NCBI GenBank assembly: GCA_903842455.1
Contig: CAIMLX010000275.1
Location: 1 to 36,949, forward strand
DNA: 36,949 nt
DNA from: an uncultured Hyphomicrobiales bacterium
Lineage (GTDB): Bacteria > Pseudomonadota > Alphaproteobacteria > Rhizobiales > Devosiaceae
Reading direction: 5' to 3'
Shown here: piece by piece, positions 16,294 through 24,713 of the stretch
Position numbering within the stretch: the first letter of the stretch is position 1
Layout of the letters: every line of letters starts with the position of its first letter
Position numbers and translations under genes: made by a program
Notes under the pieces: model-generated
Database searches by the model: none
What the model saw: only the letters and a program-made list of their open reading frames with translations
What the model was told of the DNA's origin: nothing

Positions 16294-17259
16294 TCAGGCC
16301 TGCTGGATCGCCGAGATGAGCCAGTCCTTGCCGTTGCGGCGGACGAAGGTCCAGACCTCGGTCGTCTCGGTCGTCTCGGTCACCCGGTCGTCGCCCTCGA
16401 CGATTTCGCCGGTCGCGCGGTTGCGGGTGACGTCGCGGGACTCGTAGCGGAACGCCACGGTGGCGTAGTCGGCGGTTCCTTCGCGCCAGGCTTCGGCGAC
16501 GTCGCCTTCGAGCAGGTTGACGTCGAACACCTCGTTGCGGACGCCCTTGGAGGCGTTCTCGCCGAGCTCTTCGGCCAGGTAGCCCATGACCTCGGGAGTC
16601 GAGATCTGGCGCAGCGCGGCATAGTCCTCGCTGCTATAGGCGTCCTGCAGGGCGACGAGGCGCTGCTGGAAGCTGCCGAGGTCGCCATCGGTGATACCGA
16701 CCTCGTCGCGCTTGCCGGCACGGGCCGAAGCGGCCGAGCGCGGCGCGGCATTGCGCGCCGGGCCGGCATTGCCGCCGTAACTCGCGGCGTTCGGCGCCTC
16801 GTAGCGACTGGTGCTCGCGCCGGCCGTGGCGGGCTGCTGCTGCCGGCGTCGCATGAACCAGCCGATGACGAGAGCCACGATGACCAGCTGGAACAGCAGG
16901 GCCAGCATGCCGCCGAAGCCACCAAAGCCGTAGCCGAACATCATGCCGAACAGGCCGGTGAACAGGAAGCCGCCGAGCAGCGCGCCGCCAAAGCCGCCGA
17001 AAAGGCTCGGGCGGGCGGTGGTCGCGGCGCCAGCGGTCGCCGCGCTCCGCGTGGTGGTGCCGTCGGTCATGGTGCGCTGTACGCCGGTGGTGGCGTTCGG
17101 GGAGGCCTGGGTGGCGGGCACCGACATTTCAGTGCGGGCGCCCCGGCTGCCGAAGCTGCCGCCGCGCCGTGCCTCGGCCGTATCGACCGCGACGACCGAA
17201 AAGACCATCAGCAAAGAAGCAAAGAGGGCCGTCAGGCGAAAGCCCTTCGAAGCAAACAT
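16294..17259 (-). CDS. Tim44-like domain membrane protein
   Basis: A 321-residue protein. A signal-like or anchor helix (about residues 8-27) is followed by a low-complexity, Ala/Thr/Ser/Arg-rich region and a glycine/phenylalanine-rich stretch (LFGGFGGALLGGFLFTGLFG) that leads into a membrane segment (about 116-134) and RRRQQQ. The C-terminal 140 residues (from about residue 180, GDLGSFQQRLVALQDAYSSE) form a Tim44/Tim44-like fold that ends in WTFVRRNGKDWLISAIQQA. Bacterial members are membrane-associated; some have been linked to respiratory-chain assembly, but no function can be assigned here. The ATG at 17259 has GGGGA 5 bases upstream and is preferred over one 7 codons earlier. Confidence 0.82.
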   Translation of the reverse strand: MFASKGFRLTALFASLLMVFSVVAVDTAEARRGGSFGSRGARTEMSVPATQASPNATTGVQRTMTDGTTTRSAATAGAATTARPSLFGGFGGALLGGFLFTGLFGMMFGYGFGGFGGMLALLFQLVIVALVIGWFMRRRQQQPATAGASTSRYEAPNAASYGGNAGPARNAAPRSAASARAGKRDEVGITDGDLGSFQQRLVALQDAYSSEDYAALRQISTPEVMGYLAEELGENASKGVRNEVFDVNLLEGDVAEAWREGTADYATVAFRYESRDVTRNRATGEIVEGDDRVTETTETTEVWTFVRRNGKDWLISAIQQA

Positions 17260-17413
17260 TTTCGTCCCCGTGTTGTGCATGGCAGCAGATATGGGGAGCG
17301 ATAGGGCAAGCTTGTAGGGCCAGGCAACCCATCAGGTCCGATTTTGCCATCGCGGCGGTGGAGTGTGTGCCGCTCGCCCTCGACTAAGGGCGGGCGAGCG
17401 CTTACCTCGGGGC

Positions 17414-19207
17414 ATGGACGAACCGCGCCCCTATTTCCTCGGTGTATCGAAATCCGTCCTTGGACGGCCCTGGACCGACCGGCTGGATTTCAACACCCAG
17501 CGTATCGCCACCGCCATCGGGCAACGCACCGGGCTATCGGATATCCTCGCGCGCATCGTCGCGTCGCGCGGTGTCGATGTCGATGGGGCGGAGGTGTTCC
17601 TGCAGCCAACGGTGCGGGCGCTGATGCCCGATCCATCGACGCTTGCCGACATGGATGCGCTGGCCGAGCGGCTGGCCAAGGCCATCGTCGACAAGGAACC
17701 GGTGGCGCTGTTCGGCGACTACGACGTGGACGGAGCCTGCTCGTGCGCGCTGATGGTGCGCTACCTCAGGCATTTCGGGCTCAACCCGCAGGTGCATATC
17801 CCCGACCGGATCTTCGAGGGCTATGGGCCGAACACCAACGCCATCGACCGGCTGGCCGATGCCGGGGCGACCCTCTTGGTCACGCTCGACTGTGGCACCA
17901 CCAGCGACGGCCCTATCCTTCACGCGCGGCAGCGCGGGCTCGATGTGCTGGTGATCGACCATCACCTCTCCGATCACGACCTGCCGCAGGCCAATGCGCT
18001 GGTGAACCCGAACCGGCCGGATGATATCTCCGGGCTCGGCTATCTCTGCGCCGCCGGCGTCACCTTCATGGTGCTGGTCGCGGTCAACCGCGTGCTGCGG
18101 CAGCGCGGCATGGCCGGCCCCGACCTGATGAAGCTGATCGACCTCGTGGCGCTGGCGACGGTGTGCGACGTGGTGCCGCTCAAGGGTCTGAACCGGGCCT
18201 TCGTGGCGCGCGGCCTCGAGGTGGCGCGGACCGGCGCCAATCTGGGAATCGGCGCACTGGCGATGGCCGCGCGGCTCAACGGGCCACTCAACCCCTACCA
18301 TTTCGGCTTCATCATCGGCCCGCGGATCAATGCCGGCGGCCGCATCGGCGACGCGACTTTGGGCATGCGGCTACTGTCGCTGGAAGACGAGGGCGAAGCA
18401 TTGGCCATCGCGGCGCAACTCAACGAACTCAATTCGGAGCGGCAGCGCATCGAGATCGAGGCGGTGGAAGAGGCGACCCGGGCGGCCGAAGCGGAGATCG
18501 GCGGTGGCGAGGGACCGCCGGTGCTGGTGCTCGCGTCGGCGGACTGGCACCCGGGCGTCGCCGGGCTGATCGCGGCGCGACTGCGCGAACGGTTCGAGCG
18601 GCCCGCCTTTGCCATCGCCCTCGGCCCCGATGGCGGTGGCACCGGGTCGGGGCGGTCCATGCCCGGTGTCGACCTCGGCGGGGCTGTGATCGAGGCGGTG
18701 GAACTGGGGCTGATCGCGCGCGGCGGGGGGCACGCGATGGCGGCCGGCGTGACGCTGAAGCCTGGGCAGCTCGGGCCGTTCCGGGCACGCATGAACGAGG
18801 TGCTGTCCGGCAGCGTCGGCAAGGCACGCGCCACCACAGCGCTCGCCATCGACGCAGCGTTGACCGCGCGCGGCGCCACGACCGACTTCGTGCACCAGAT
18901 CGAGCGGGCCGGGCCCTACGGCTCGGGCAACCCGCAGCCGGTGTTCGCCTTTCCGGCGCACCGGGCGAAATTTGCCGAGGTGGTCGGCGGCGGAGGGCAT
19001 GTGCGTTTCACCCTCGCGGCTGATGACGGGGCGCGACTGAAGGGAATCGCCTTCCGTGCCGCAACTACGGCCCTCGGGGACGCGTTGCTGTCGTCAGGCA
19101 ACGATACGCCGTTGCACATCGCGGGCACACTGAGCCTCGACCACTACCAGGGACGAGAGGAAGTGCAGGTGCGGGTACAGGATGCGGCGGCACTGCCCCG
19201 CCTGTGA
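17414..19207 (+). CDS. recJ: Single-stranded-DNA-specific exonuclease RecJ
   Basis: A 597-residue DHH-family 5'-3' exonuclease acting on single-stranded DNA in RecF recombination, base excision and mismatch repair. The DHH phosphoesterase motifs are visible: FGDYDVDGACSCALMVRYL (about 100-118), LDCGTT (about 157), DHHLSDHDLP (about 181), LVALATVCDVVPLKG, and the DHHA1 motif ARGGGHAMAAGVTL (about 434-447). The C-terminal OB domain follows (from about 500). The start is the ATG at 17414. Longer in-frame starts would overlap the region serving the divergent Tim44-domain gene. It belongs to the hom-glpX-recJ neighbourhood typical of the order. Confidence 0.95.
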   Translation: MDEPRPYFLGVSKSVLGRPWTDRLDFNTQRIATAIGQRTGLSDILARIVASRGVDVDGAEVFLQPTVRALMPDPSTLADMDALAERLAKAIVDKEPVALFGDYDVDGACSCALMVRYLRHFGLNPQVHIPDRIFEGYGPNTNAIDRLADAGATLLVTLDCGTTSDGPILHARQRGLDVLVIDHHLSDHDLPQANALVNPNRPDDISGLGYLCAAGVTFMVLVAVNRVLRQRGMAGPDLMKLIDLVALATVCDVVPLKGLNRAFVARGLEVARTGANLGIGALAMAARLNGPLNPYHFGFIIGPRINAGGRIGDATLGMRLLSLEDEGEALAIAAQLNELNSERQRIEIEAVEEATRAAEAEIGGGEGPPVLVLASADWHPGVAGLIAARLRERFERPAFAIALGPDGGGTGSGRSMPGVDLGGAVIEAVELGLIARGGGHAMAAGVTLKPGQLGPFRARMNEVLSGSVGKARATTALAIDAALTARGATTDFVHQIERAGPYGSGNPQPVFAFPAHRAKFAEVVGGGGHVRFTLAADDGARLKGIAFRAATTALGDALLSSGNDTPLHIAGTLSLDHYQGREEVQVRVQDAAALPRL

Positions 19208-19228
19208 CCGGATCGCCACAATGGCTAC

Positions 19229-19256
19229 TTGAATATCGCCCGGTGGAGGCTAAATT
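19229..19256 (+). promoter_or_regulatory. Candidate promoter of the cyclopropane synthase gene
   Basis: TTGAAT (19229-19234) and TAAATT (19251-19256) are 16 bases apart, about 95 bases before the ATG at 19351. The match to the housekeeping consensus is moderate, and no other candidate is seen in the interval between recJ and cfa. Confidence 0.4.
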
Positions 19257-19350
19257 ACGCTATCGGTTTGTAGATTGCCGCTCCACATGAGGCGGCGTGA
19301 GTTACGCGGCGGTGCCGAGGCAGCGGCCCGTCAGGTGGAAAAGTAGCGTC

Positions 19351-20586
19351 ATGGATCAGTTAGCGCTTGAGCCCCGTGGGACGCGGCCGTCGCTCTTTAG
19401 CCACATGCTGTCGTTGATCGCTGCGTTCTTTGGCAAGCGCCTGATCGGACGCCCAAAAAAGGGCGCCGTAACGGTGACCTATCCCAATGGCCACAGTGCC
19501 ACCTACGGCGATCCGGCGACCGGCGAACACGCGCGACTGCAGCTCAAGAACTTTTCCGTGCTGCCCAAGACGCTGCAGCGCGGCACAGTCGGATTTGCCC
19601 AGTCCTATATCGACGGCGACGTCGAGATCGACGACCTGACCACGCTGTTCCGGTATTTCGTGCAGAACCGCGACGTGCTCGACAGCGGCGAAAACTCCTG
19701 GTTCGGGCGCGCCGCGCAGGACATCGCCTATCACATGAGCCGTGCCAACTCGAAGGAAGGCTCGAAAAAGAACATCTCCGAGCATTACGACCTGGGCAAC
19801 GACTTCTACATCCAGTGGCTCGATCGCTCGATGACGTACTCGTCGGCCTACTACACCTCGGACGACCAGACGCTCGAGTCCGCGCAGTACGCCAAGTACC
19901 GCCGCGTCGCCGAGATGGCCGGGGTGAAGGGCGGCGATACGGTGCTGGAAATCGGCTGCGGCTGGGGCGGCTTCGCCGAAACGGCAGCGCGCGAGTTCAA
20001 CGCGGTGGTCTACGGCATCACGCTGTCGGTCGAGCAGTTGAAGTTCGCCACCGAGCGGCTGCAGCGGCAGGGGCTCGACAGCCTCGCCACGCTGCACCTC
20101 GAGGATTACCGGGACACCAAAGGCCAGTTCGACCACGTGGCCTCAATCGAGATGATCGAAGCGGTGGGCGAAGAGCACTGGCCGAGCTACTTCAGGACCG
20201 TGGCCGATCGGCTGAAGCCGGGTGGTACCGCCTCGATCCAGGCGATCACCATTTCCGAGCAGGATTTTCCCGATTACCGCGCCCGTCCGGACTTCATCCA
20301 GCGCTTCATCTTCCCCGGCGGCATGCTGCTGACCAAGACGGCGATGCGGGAGCAGGGCGAGAAGGTGGGCCTGACCCTCGAGCAGGTGGATACGTTCCGG
20401 CTCAGCTACGCCACGACGCTGAAGCTGTGGCGCGAAAAATTCCTCGAGCGCTGGCACGAGATCAAGAAGCTCGGATACACCGAAGAGTTCAAGCGCAAGT
20501 GGCTGTATTATCTAGCCTATTGCGAGGCCGGCTTCGCCGAGGGCTCTATCGACGTGGGCATATATCAGTACCGCAAGCCCCTTTAG
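19351..20586 (+). CDS. cfa: Cyclopropane-fatty-acyl-phospholipid synthase family methyltransferase
   Basis: A 411-residue SAM-dependent enzyme that adds a methylene group across the double bond of unsaturated acyl chains in membrane phospholipids. The N-terminal domain (about 1-130) is the Cfa-specific lipid-recognition part. The catalytic domain begins with EHYDLGNDFYIQWLDRSMTY (about 146-165). The SAM site is VLEIGCGWGGFAETAA (about 198-213), and HLEDYRDTKGQFDHVASIEM and the FIFPGGMLLTK segment are also typical. Length is normal. Cfa enzymes are usually induced in stationary phase or stress. Start at ATG 19351; in-frame codons upstream lack a better ribosome site. Confidence 0.9.
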   Translation: MDQLALEPRGTRPSLFSHMLSLIAAFFGKRLIGRPKKGAVTVTYPNGHSATYGDPATGEHARLQLKNFSVLPKTLQRGTVGFAQSYIDGDVEIDDLTTLFRYFVQNRDVLDSGENSWFGRAAQDIAYHMSRANSKEGSKKNISEHYDLGNDFYIQWLDRSMTYSSAYYTSDDQTLESAQYAKYRRVAEMAGVKGGDTVLEIGCGWGGFAETAAREFNAVVYGITLSVEQLKFATERLQRQGLDSLATLHLEDYRDTKGQFDHVASIEMIEAVGEEHWPSYFRTVADRLKPGGTASIQAITISEQDFPDYRARPDFIQRFIFPGGMLLTKTAMREQGEKVGLTLEQVDTFRLSYATTLKLWREKFLERWHEIKKLGYTEEFKRKWLYYLAYCEAGFAEGSIDVGIYQYRKPL

Positions 20587-20603
20587 GGAGCAGTTAGGTC
20601 CTT

Positions 20604-20745
20604 CCCCTCATCCGTCTCGGCCTTCGGCCGCGCCACCTTCGCCCTCAAGGGGAGAAGGGAGAGGGGGATCCGCCCATGCCATTGAGGCGCTGTCTCCCCT
20701 CTCCCCTTGAGGGAGAGGGTGGTCGCGAAGCGACCGGGTGAGGGG
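20604..20745. repeat. Imperfect inverted-repeat intergenic element (about 140 bp)
   Basis: The left arm begins CCCCTCATCCG and carries CGCCCTCAAGGGGAGAAGGG. The right arm is its near reverse complement, carrying CTCCCCTTGAGGGAGAGGG and ending CCGGGTGAGGGG. Each arm also has a small internal hairpin (CGGCCTTCGGCCG; GGTCGCGAAGCGACC). The whole stretch can fold into one long stem-loop. It resembles small palindromic repeats and MITE-like elements scattered in rhizobial genomes. It sits between cfa and the convergent monooxygenase gene and could also act as a transcription barrier. Confidence 0.75.
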
Positions 20746-20748
20746 ACG

Positions 20749-21060
20749 TTACGGATTGTCGAAATCCGACCCCAGCCCGATGCCGCCGACCGGCTCGGTT
20801 AGCGCGATGGTCTCGAAGCCAGCGATCAGCGGCCGGCCCTGCGCGATGGCGGCACGGACCGATGGCAGTTGCAGCGAGGCGGCATGGGCCCCGCGGGTTT
20901 CCCATGCTTCGGTGACGTAGATCGCGTCAGGATTCTCGGGGTCACGGGCAACGATGTAGCTCAGGCATCCGGGCATGCCCTCTTCGCCGGGCATGAGGAT
21001 GGCGACAAGCGCATCGCGGTTGCCGGGGGTTGCGGTGATGCGGCCGATCATTCCAAACAT
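20749..21060 (-). CDS. Antibiotic biosynthesis monooxygenase (ABM) family protein
   Basis: A 103-residue dimeric ferredoxin-like alpha+beta barrel protein of the YgiN/ABM group. The pattern is MIGRITATPGNRDALVAIL, then MPGCLSYIVARDPENPDAIY followed by VTEAWETRGAHAASLQLPS. Members act as cofactor-free quinol monooxygenases or as small stress-related proteins; the substrate cannot be deduced. GGGAG lies 6 bases before the ATG. Its 3' end abuts the inverted-repeat element at 20604-20745. Confidence 0.85.
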   Translation of the reverse strand: MFGMIGRITATPGNRDALVAILMPGEEGMPGCLSYIVARDPENPDAIYVTEAWETRGAHAASLQLPSVRAAIAQGRPLIAGFETIALTEPVGGIGLGSDFDNP

Positions 21061-21294
21061 CCTGGGCTCCCTGGCAGCACGCCGTAGCGGATCTTAAGTC
21101 CTCGCACCCATAGTGCACCACGCCTGCGACGCACGCCACCTGCCTCGGGGCCGATGGGTCGGAGCTGATGAAAAGCCGCCTCCACATCAAGGCTCGATTC
21201 GCACCGCGTGGTTGTAGGAAAGTGCGTTGCGTTCATCCTGGGCTCAGGTGAAACCGCCTAGCGTCAATGGGCTCGGTTGGGGGACCGTCGACAA

Positions 21295-21549
21295 ATGGGC
21301 AAAGCGCTCTACCTGGTGATCCACAGCCAGGACAAGTGGTGGGTGGATTTCGAAGGCACGCCGCATGGCCCGTTCCAGACCCGTGAGGCAGCGGCGCTGG
21401 ACGCGCGCAACCTCGCCCGCGTCCGGGTCGATGGCCGGGAGGCCGAAGTGCTGGTGCCCGATGGCGACGGGCGGTACTGGGTCATCTGGTCATCGCGCCA
21501 CGACCAGAACGAGGGCGGCGGGTTCGTGCCGCGTCGGGTCGGTCCCTGA
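21295..21549 (+). CDS. Small DUF2188-like protein
   Basis: An 84-residue protein, MGKALYLVIHSQDKWWVDFE followed by a GPFQTREAAALDARNLARV helix and a DGRYWVIWSSRHD strand. The strand-helix-strand layout with an alanine-rich central helix is like DUF2188 proteins, but the match is loose and I do not recognise it firmly. The ATG at 21295 is chosen; a TTG at 21277 would add 6 residues. Neither has a strong ribosome site. Function unknown. Confidence 0.55.
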   Translation: MGKALYLVIHSQDKWWVDFEGTPHGPFQTREAAALDARNLARVRVDGREAEVLVPDGDGRYWVIWSSRHDQNEGGGFVPRRVGP

Positions 21550-21585
21550 CCTGCCGGGCACGGCGGTGCTGTTGCGATTAAAACC

Positions 21586-21600
21586 TGACTTGACTAATCA
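21586..21600 (+). promoter_or_regulatory. Candidate RirA-type iron-responsive operator
   Basis: TGA-CTTGACTAA-TCA matches the TGA-N9-TCA core described for RirA iron-responsive operators in Rhizobiales. It overlaps TTGACT (21590-21595), a possible -35, with a weak -10 (GATAGG, 21612-21617) 16 bases later. It lies 53 bases upstream of the iron-complex importer operon, the expected place for iron repression. The motif is short, so a chance match cannot be excluded. Confidence 0.5.
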
Positions 21601-21652
21601 TCTTAACGGTCGATAGGTGACACAACTTGTCCACTTTCGCCGAGGCTCCGTC

Positions 21653-22609
21653 ATGTTCAGATCAATCTTCGCCGCCGCACTTGCGTTGGGCTTCGCGGCC
21701 ACCTCGGCGCTTGCCGCCGAGTGGACCTATACCGACGGTAGCGGCAACACGGTGACGCTCGACCACGTCCCCACCCGCATCGTCATGCATGCCAACACTG
21801 CGGCTGGCCTGATCCCGCTCGGCATCCGTCCGGTCGGCATCTATGTCGACACGCCGGTGGCCGAGGACAAGTCGCTGCAGGGGCTCGACCTGACCGGCAT
21901 CGAGATCGTCGGCGAAGGCTGGGGCGAGATCGACATCGAGAAAGTGGCGGCGCTGAAGCCGGATCTGGTGCTGGCCGAGTGGTGGCCGCTCGAGAAGGCG
22001 TTCAGCGGGCTCGAAGGGGGCGCCGGCAGCACGAACCAGAAGATGGTGCAGATCGCGCCGGTCACCGGTCCGGCCCAGGGCGCCTCGATCGTGCAACTGA
22101 TCGCCGACTACGAAACGCTCGCCGCCAGCCTCGGCGCCGATCTGTCGGCGCCCGACATCGCTGCCGACAAGGCGGCTTTCGAAGTGTCGCTTGTAAAGTT
22201 CAAGGCCGCCGTGGCGGCCAAGCCCAACCTGACCGTGCTGCCGGTCTGGGCCGGCACCGATGCGCTCTATGTCGCTGCCACCGCGGGCTCCTCCGAGCTG
22301 ATGGACTTTGCCAGCTGGGGGCTGAAGCTGATCACCCCGGACGTGGCTGACGATCGCGGCTACTGGGAGACGCTGAGCTGGGAGCAGGCCGACAAGTATC
22401 AGCCCGACCTGCTGATCGTCGACAATCGTTCCGACGCCACGATGGAGACCGCCGCGGCACAGCCGATGTGGACGGCCATGAAGGCCGCCGAAGCCGGGCA
22501 GGTGGCAGACTGGCCGGCCTTCTGGCTGCGCAACTACAAGGCCTATGCTGGCGCGCTCGACGAGCTGACGGCGGCCATCGACGCCGCTGACGAGAACCTG
22601 ACGAACTGA
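21653..22609 (+). CDS. Iron-complex ABC transporter substrate-binding protein
   Basis: A 318-residue periplasmic protein of the FepB/FecB type. The signal peptide MFRSIFAAALALGFAATSAL is followed by AAEWTYTDGSGNTVTLDHVPTR-type strands. IDIEKVAALKPDLVLAEWWP and AGTDALYVAATAGSSELMDF are typical of peripla_BP_2, and the C-terminal helix LTAAIDAADEN ends the fold. It captures a ferric siderophore or related iron complex for the permease encoded next. The ATG at 21653 has GAGG 7 bases before it; a TTG/GTG-type start further up is disfavoured. First gene of a four-gene operon, with 4 bases to the next gene. Confidence 0.9.
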   Translation: MFRSIFAAALALGFAATSALAAEWTYTDGSGNTVTLDHVPTRIVMHANTAAGLIPLGIRPVGIYVDTPVAEDKSLQGLDLTGIEIVGEGWGEIDIEKVAALKPDLVLAEWWPLEKAFSGLEGGAGSTNQKMVQIAPVTGPAQGASIVQLIADYETLAASLGADLSAPDIAADKAAFEVSLVKFKAAVAAKPNLTVLPVWAGTDALYVAATAGSSELMDFASWGLKLITPDVADDRGYWETLSWEQADKYQPDLLIVDNRSDATMETAAAQPMWTAMKAAEAGQVADWPAFWLRNYKAYAGALDELTAAIDAADENLTN

Positions 22610-22613
22610 TCCG

Positions 22614-23645
22614 ATGACGGTAGCGGCGGCCGAGCAGCGATCGAGCAGGGTGCCGGCGCGAGCCGGCGGCCTGCTGCTGCTCGGCGTGGTGCTGGCGGCG
22701 GTGCTGTTCCTGTCGATCACGGTCGGCGCGCGGCCGATCGCGCTGGGCGATGTCCTTGCCGCCATCATCGCGCCCGCTCCGGACAGCACGACGCATCGCA
22801 TCATCCTCGAGCTGCGCCTGCCACGAACGCTGGTCGGGCTGCTGGTGGGAGCGGCTCTCGGACTGTCGGGTGCCATCCTGCAGGGCGCGACGCGCAACCC
22901 GCTGGCCGATCCCGGGCTGCTTGGCATCCAGTCGGGCGCGACGCTCTGCGTGGTGCTGGGTATCTCGGTGTTCGGCATCACCACGTTGTCCGGTTATGTC
23001 TGGCTGGCGTTTCTCGGGGCCGGCATCGCCGCCGTGGCGGTCTACCTCATCGCCTCGATGGGGCGGGAAGGTGCAACGCCGGTGAAGCTGGCGCTGGCCG
23101 GCGCAGCAGTCACCGCGGCGCTCGGCTCGGTGACCAGTGCCATCCTCATCACCTCGGTCGAGACGCTCGACCAGATCCGCTTCTGGCAGGTCGGTGCGCT
23201 GACTGGCCGGACCACGGACATCCTCCTGCAGGTGGCGCCGTTCCTGCTCTTTGGCATCGCGCTGGCGCTGACCACCGGCCGCATCCTCGACGGGCTGGCG
23301 ATGGGCGATGACGTGGCACGCGGCCTCGGGCAGCGGGTGCAACTGAACCGGGCCTTCGCCGGGCTCGCGGCGGTAATCCTGGCCGGTGGAGCAGTGGCAG
23401 CCGCCGGGCCGATAGCGTTTGTCGGCCTCACCATCCCGCATGTGGCCCGCGCGATGACCGGTCCGAACTACCGCTGGATCCTGCCCTACTCGATGTTGCT
23501 CGGCCCCATCCTGCTGCTCGGTGCCGATATCATCGGCCGGGTGATCGTGCCGCCGGGCGAGTTGCAGGTGGGCATCGTCACGGCTGCCATCGGTGCGCCG
23601 TTCTTCATCGCCTTCGTGCGCCGCCGCAAGCTGGCCGAGCTATGA
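22614..23645 (+). CDS. Iron-complex ABC permease 1 (FecCD family)
   Basis: A 343-residue inner-membrane protein with about nine or ten hydrophobic helices. FecCD signatures are LRLPRTLVGLLVGAALGLSG, ILQGATRNPLADPGLLGIQS and the ATPase-coupling region AAAGPIAFVGLTIPHVARAM. It pairs with the second permease to form the translocation channel for ferric siderophores. Its ATGA overlap with the next gene (23642-23645) indicates tight translational coupling. Confidence 0.93.
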   Translation: MTVAAAEQRSSRVPARAGGLLLLGVVLAAVLFLSITVGARPIALGDVLAAIIAPAPDSTTHRIILELRLPRTLVGLLVGAALGLSGAILQGATRNPLADPGLLGIQSGATLCVVLGISVFGITTLSGYVWLAFLGAGIAAVAVYLIASMGREGATPVKLALAGAAVTAALGSVTSAILITSVETLDQIRFWQVGALTGRTTDILLQVAPFLLFGIALALTTGRILDGLAMGDDVARGLGQRVQLNRAFAGLAAVILAGGAVAAAGPIAFVGLTIPHVARAMTGPNYRWILPYSMLLGPILLLGADIIGRVIVPPGELQVGIVTAAIGAPFFIAFVRRRKLAEL

Positions 23646-24703
23646 ACGTCAACGTACAATTTGCCCCGGCCGCGACGGTGGCCGCCGCGAGGCGCAAGCT
23701 GCGGACCCGCCACCGGCTGGTGACGGCCGCACTCACTCTGATCGTGCTGGCGCTGGTGGCGGCGGCGCTGACGATTGGCGACTACCCGCTGCCGGTCGCA
23801 GAGGTCGTAACGTCGCTGCTCTCGCCCTTCACCGGCGTCACCGATCCGGCCAGCGACTTCATCGTGCTCGGCGTGCGGCTGCCACGGGCGATCACCGGGC
23901 TGCTGGCAGGCGCGGCGCTGGGGCTATCGGGCGTGATCTTCCAGACGGTGCTGCGCAATCCGCTCGCCAGCCCCGACATCGTCGGCATCACCACCGGGGC
24001 CAGTTCGGCGGCAGTGATCGCAATCATCGTCTTCCACGCCACCGGCCTGATGGTCGCCCTGAGCGCCACCGGCGGCGCGGTGCTGATCGCGGCGCTGATC
24101 TACGCGCTGAGCTGGCGCGGCGGGGTGACGCCCTACCGGCTGGTGCTGGTCGGCATCGGCATGGCGGCCATCGCCGCGGCGATCACCTCATACCTGTTCA
24201 CCCGCGCCCGCATCTTCGAGGTGCAGCAGGCACTGGCCTGGCTGACCGGCAGCCTCAACGGCGCCAGCTTCGACACTCTCGGCCCGCTGGCGCTGGGCCT
24301 CCTGGTCCTCGGCCCGGTCGCAACAATCCTCTACCGCCCCCTCGCCAGCCTCGAGCTGGGCGACGATGCCGCGAAAGCCCTCGGCACGCGGGTCGAGGTG
24401 ACGCGGCTCGGCACGCTGCTGGTGGCCGTGGTGCTCGCCGCGTTCGCCACGGCGACGGTCGGCCCAATTGCGTTCGTCGCCTTCGCGGCAGGGCCGGTGG
24501 CGCGGCGGCTGCTGGGTCCGGCCGGCAACCCGCTTCTGCCGTCGGCCCTCGTCGGCGCAGCCGTTACCATCGGCGCCGACCTGATCGCGCAGCATGCGCT
24601 GGGCCGCAACCAGTTGCCGGCCGGCGTCGTCACCGGCGCCATCGGCGCGCTGTTCCTCATCTACCTGCTCGCTGCTGCGAACCGCTCCGGTCGCGGCGGC
24701 TGA
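23642..24703 (+). CDS. Iron-complex ABC permease 2 (FecCD family)
   Basis: A 353-residue paralogue of the preceding permease. The same signatures are seen: VRLPRAITGLLAGAALGLSG, VIFQTVLRNPLASPDIVGIT and ATVGPIAFVAFAAGPVARRL. The first 30 residues are hydrophilic and basic. Two different FecCD permeases per importer is the FepD-FepG arrangement. It starts inside the end of permease 1 and is followed after 10 bases by the ATPase gene. Confidence 0.93.
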   Translation: MNVNVQFAPAATVAAARRKLRTRHRLVTAALTLIVLALVAAALTIGDYPLPVAEVVTSLLSPFTGVTDPASDFIVLGVRLPRAITGLLAGAALGLSGVIFQTVLRNPLASPDIVGITTGASSAAVIAIIVFHATGLMVALSATGGAVLIAALIYALSWRGGVTPYRLVLVGIGMAAIAAAITSYLFTRARIFEVQQALAWLTGSLNGASFDTLGPLALGLLVLGPVATILYRPLASLELGDDAAKALGTRVEVTRLGTLLVAVVLAAFATATVGPIAFVAFAAGPVARRLLGPAGNPLLPSALVGAAVTIGADLIAQHALGRNQLPAGVVTGAIGALFLIYLLAAANRSGRGG

Positions 24704-24713
24704 AAGGACTGCC

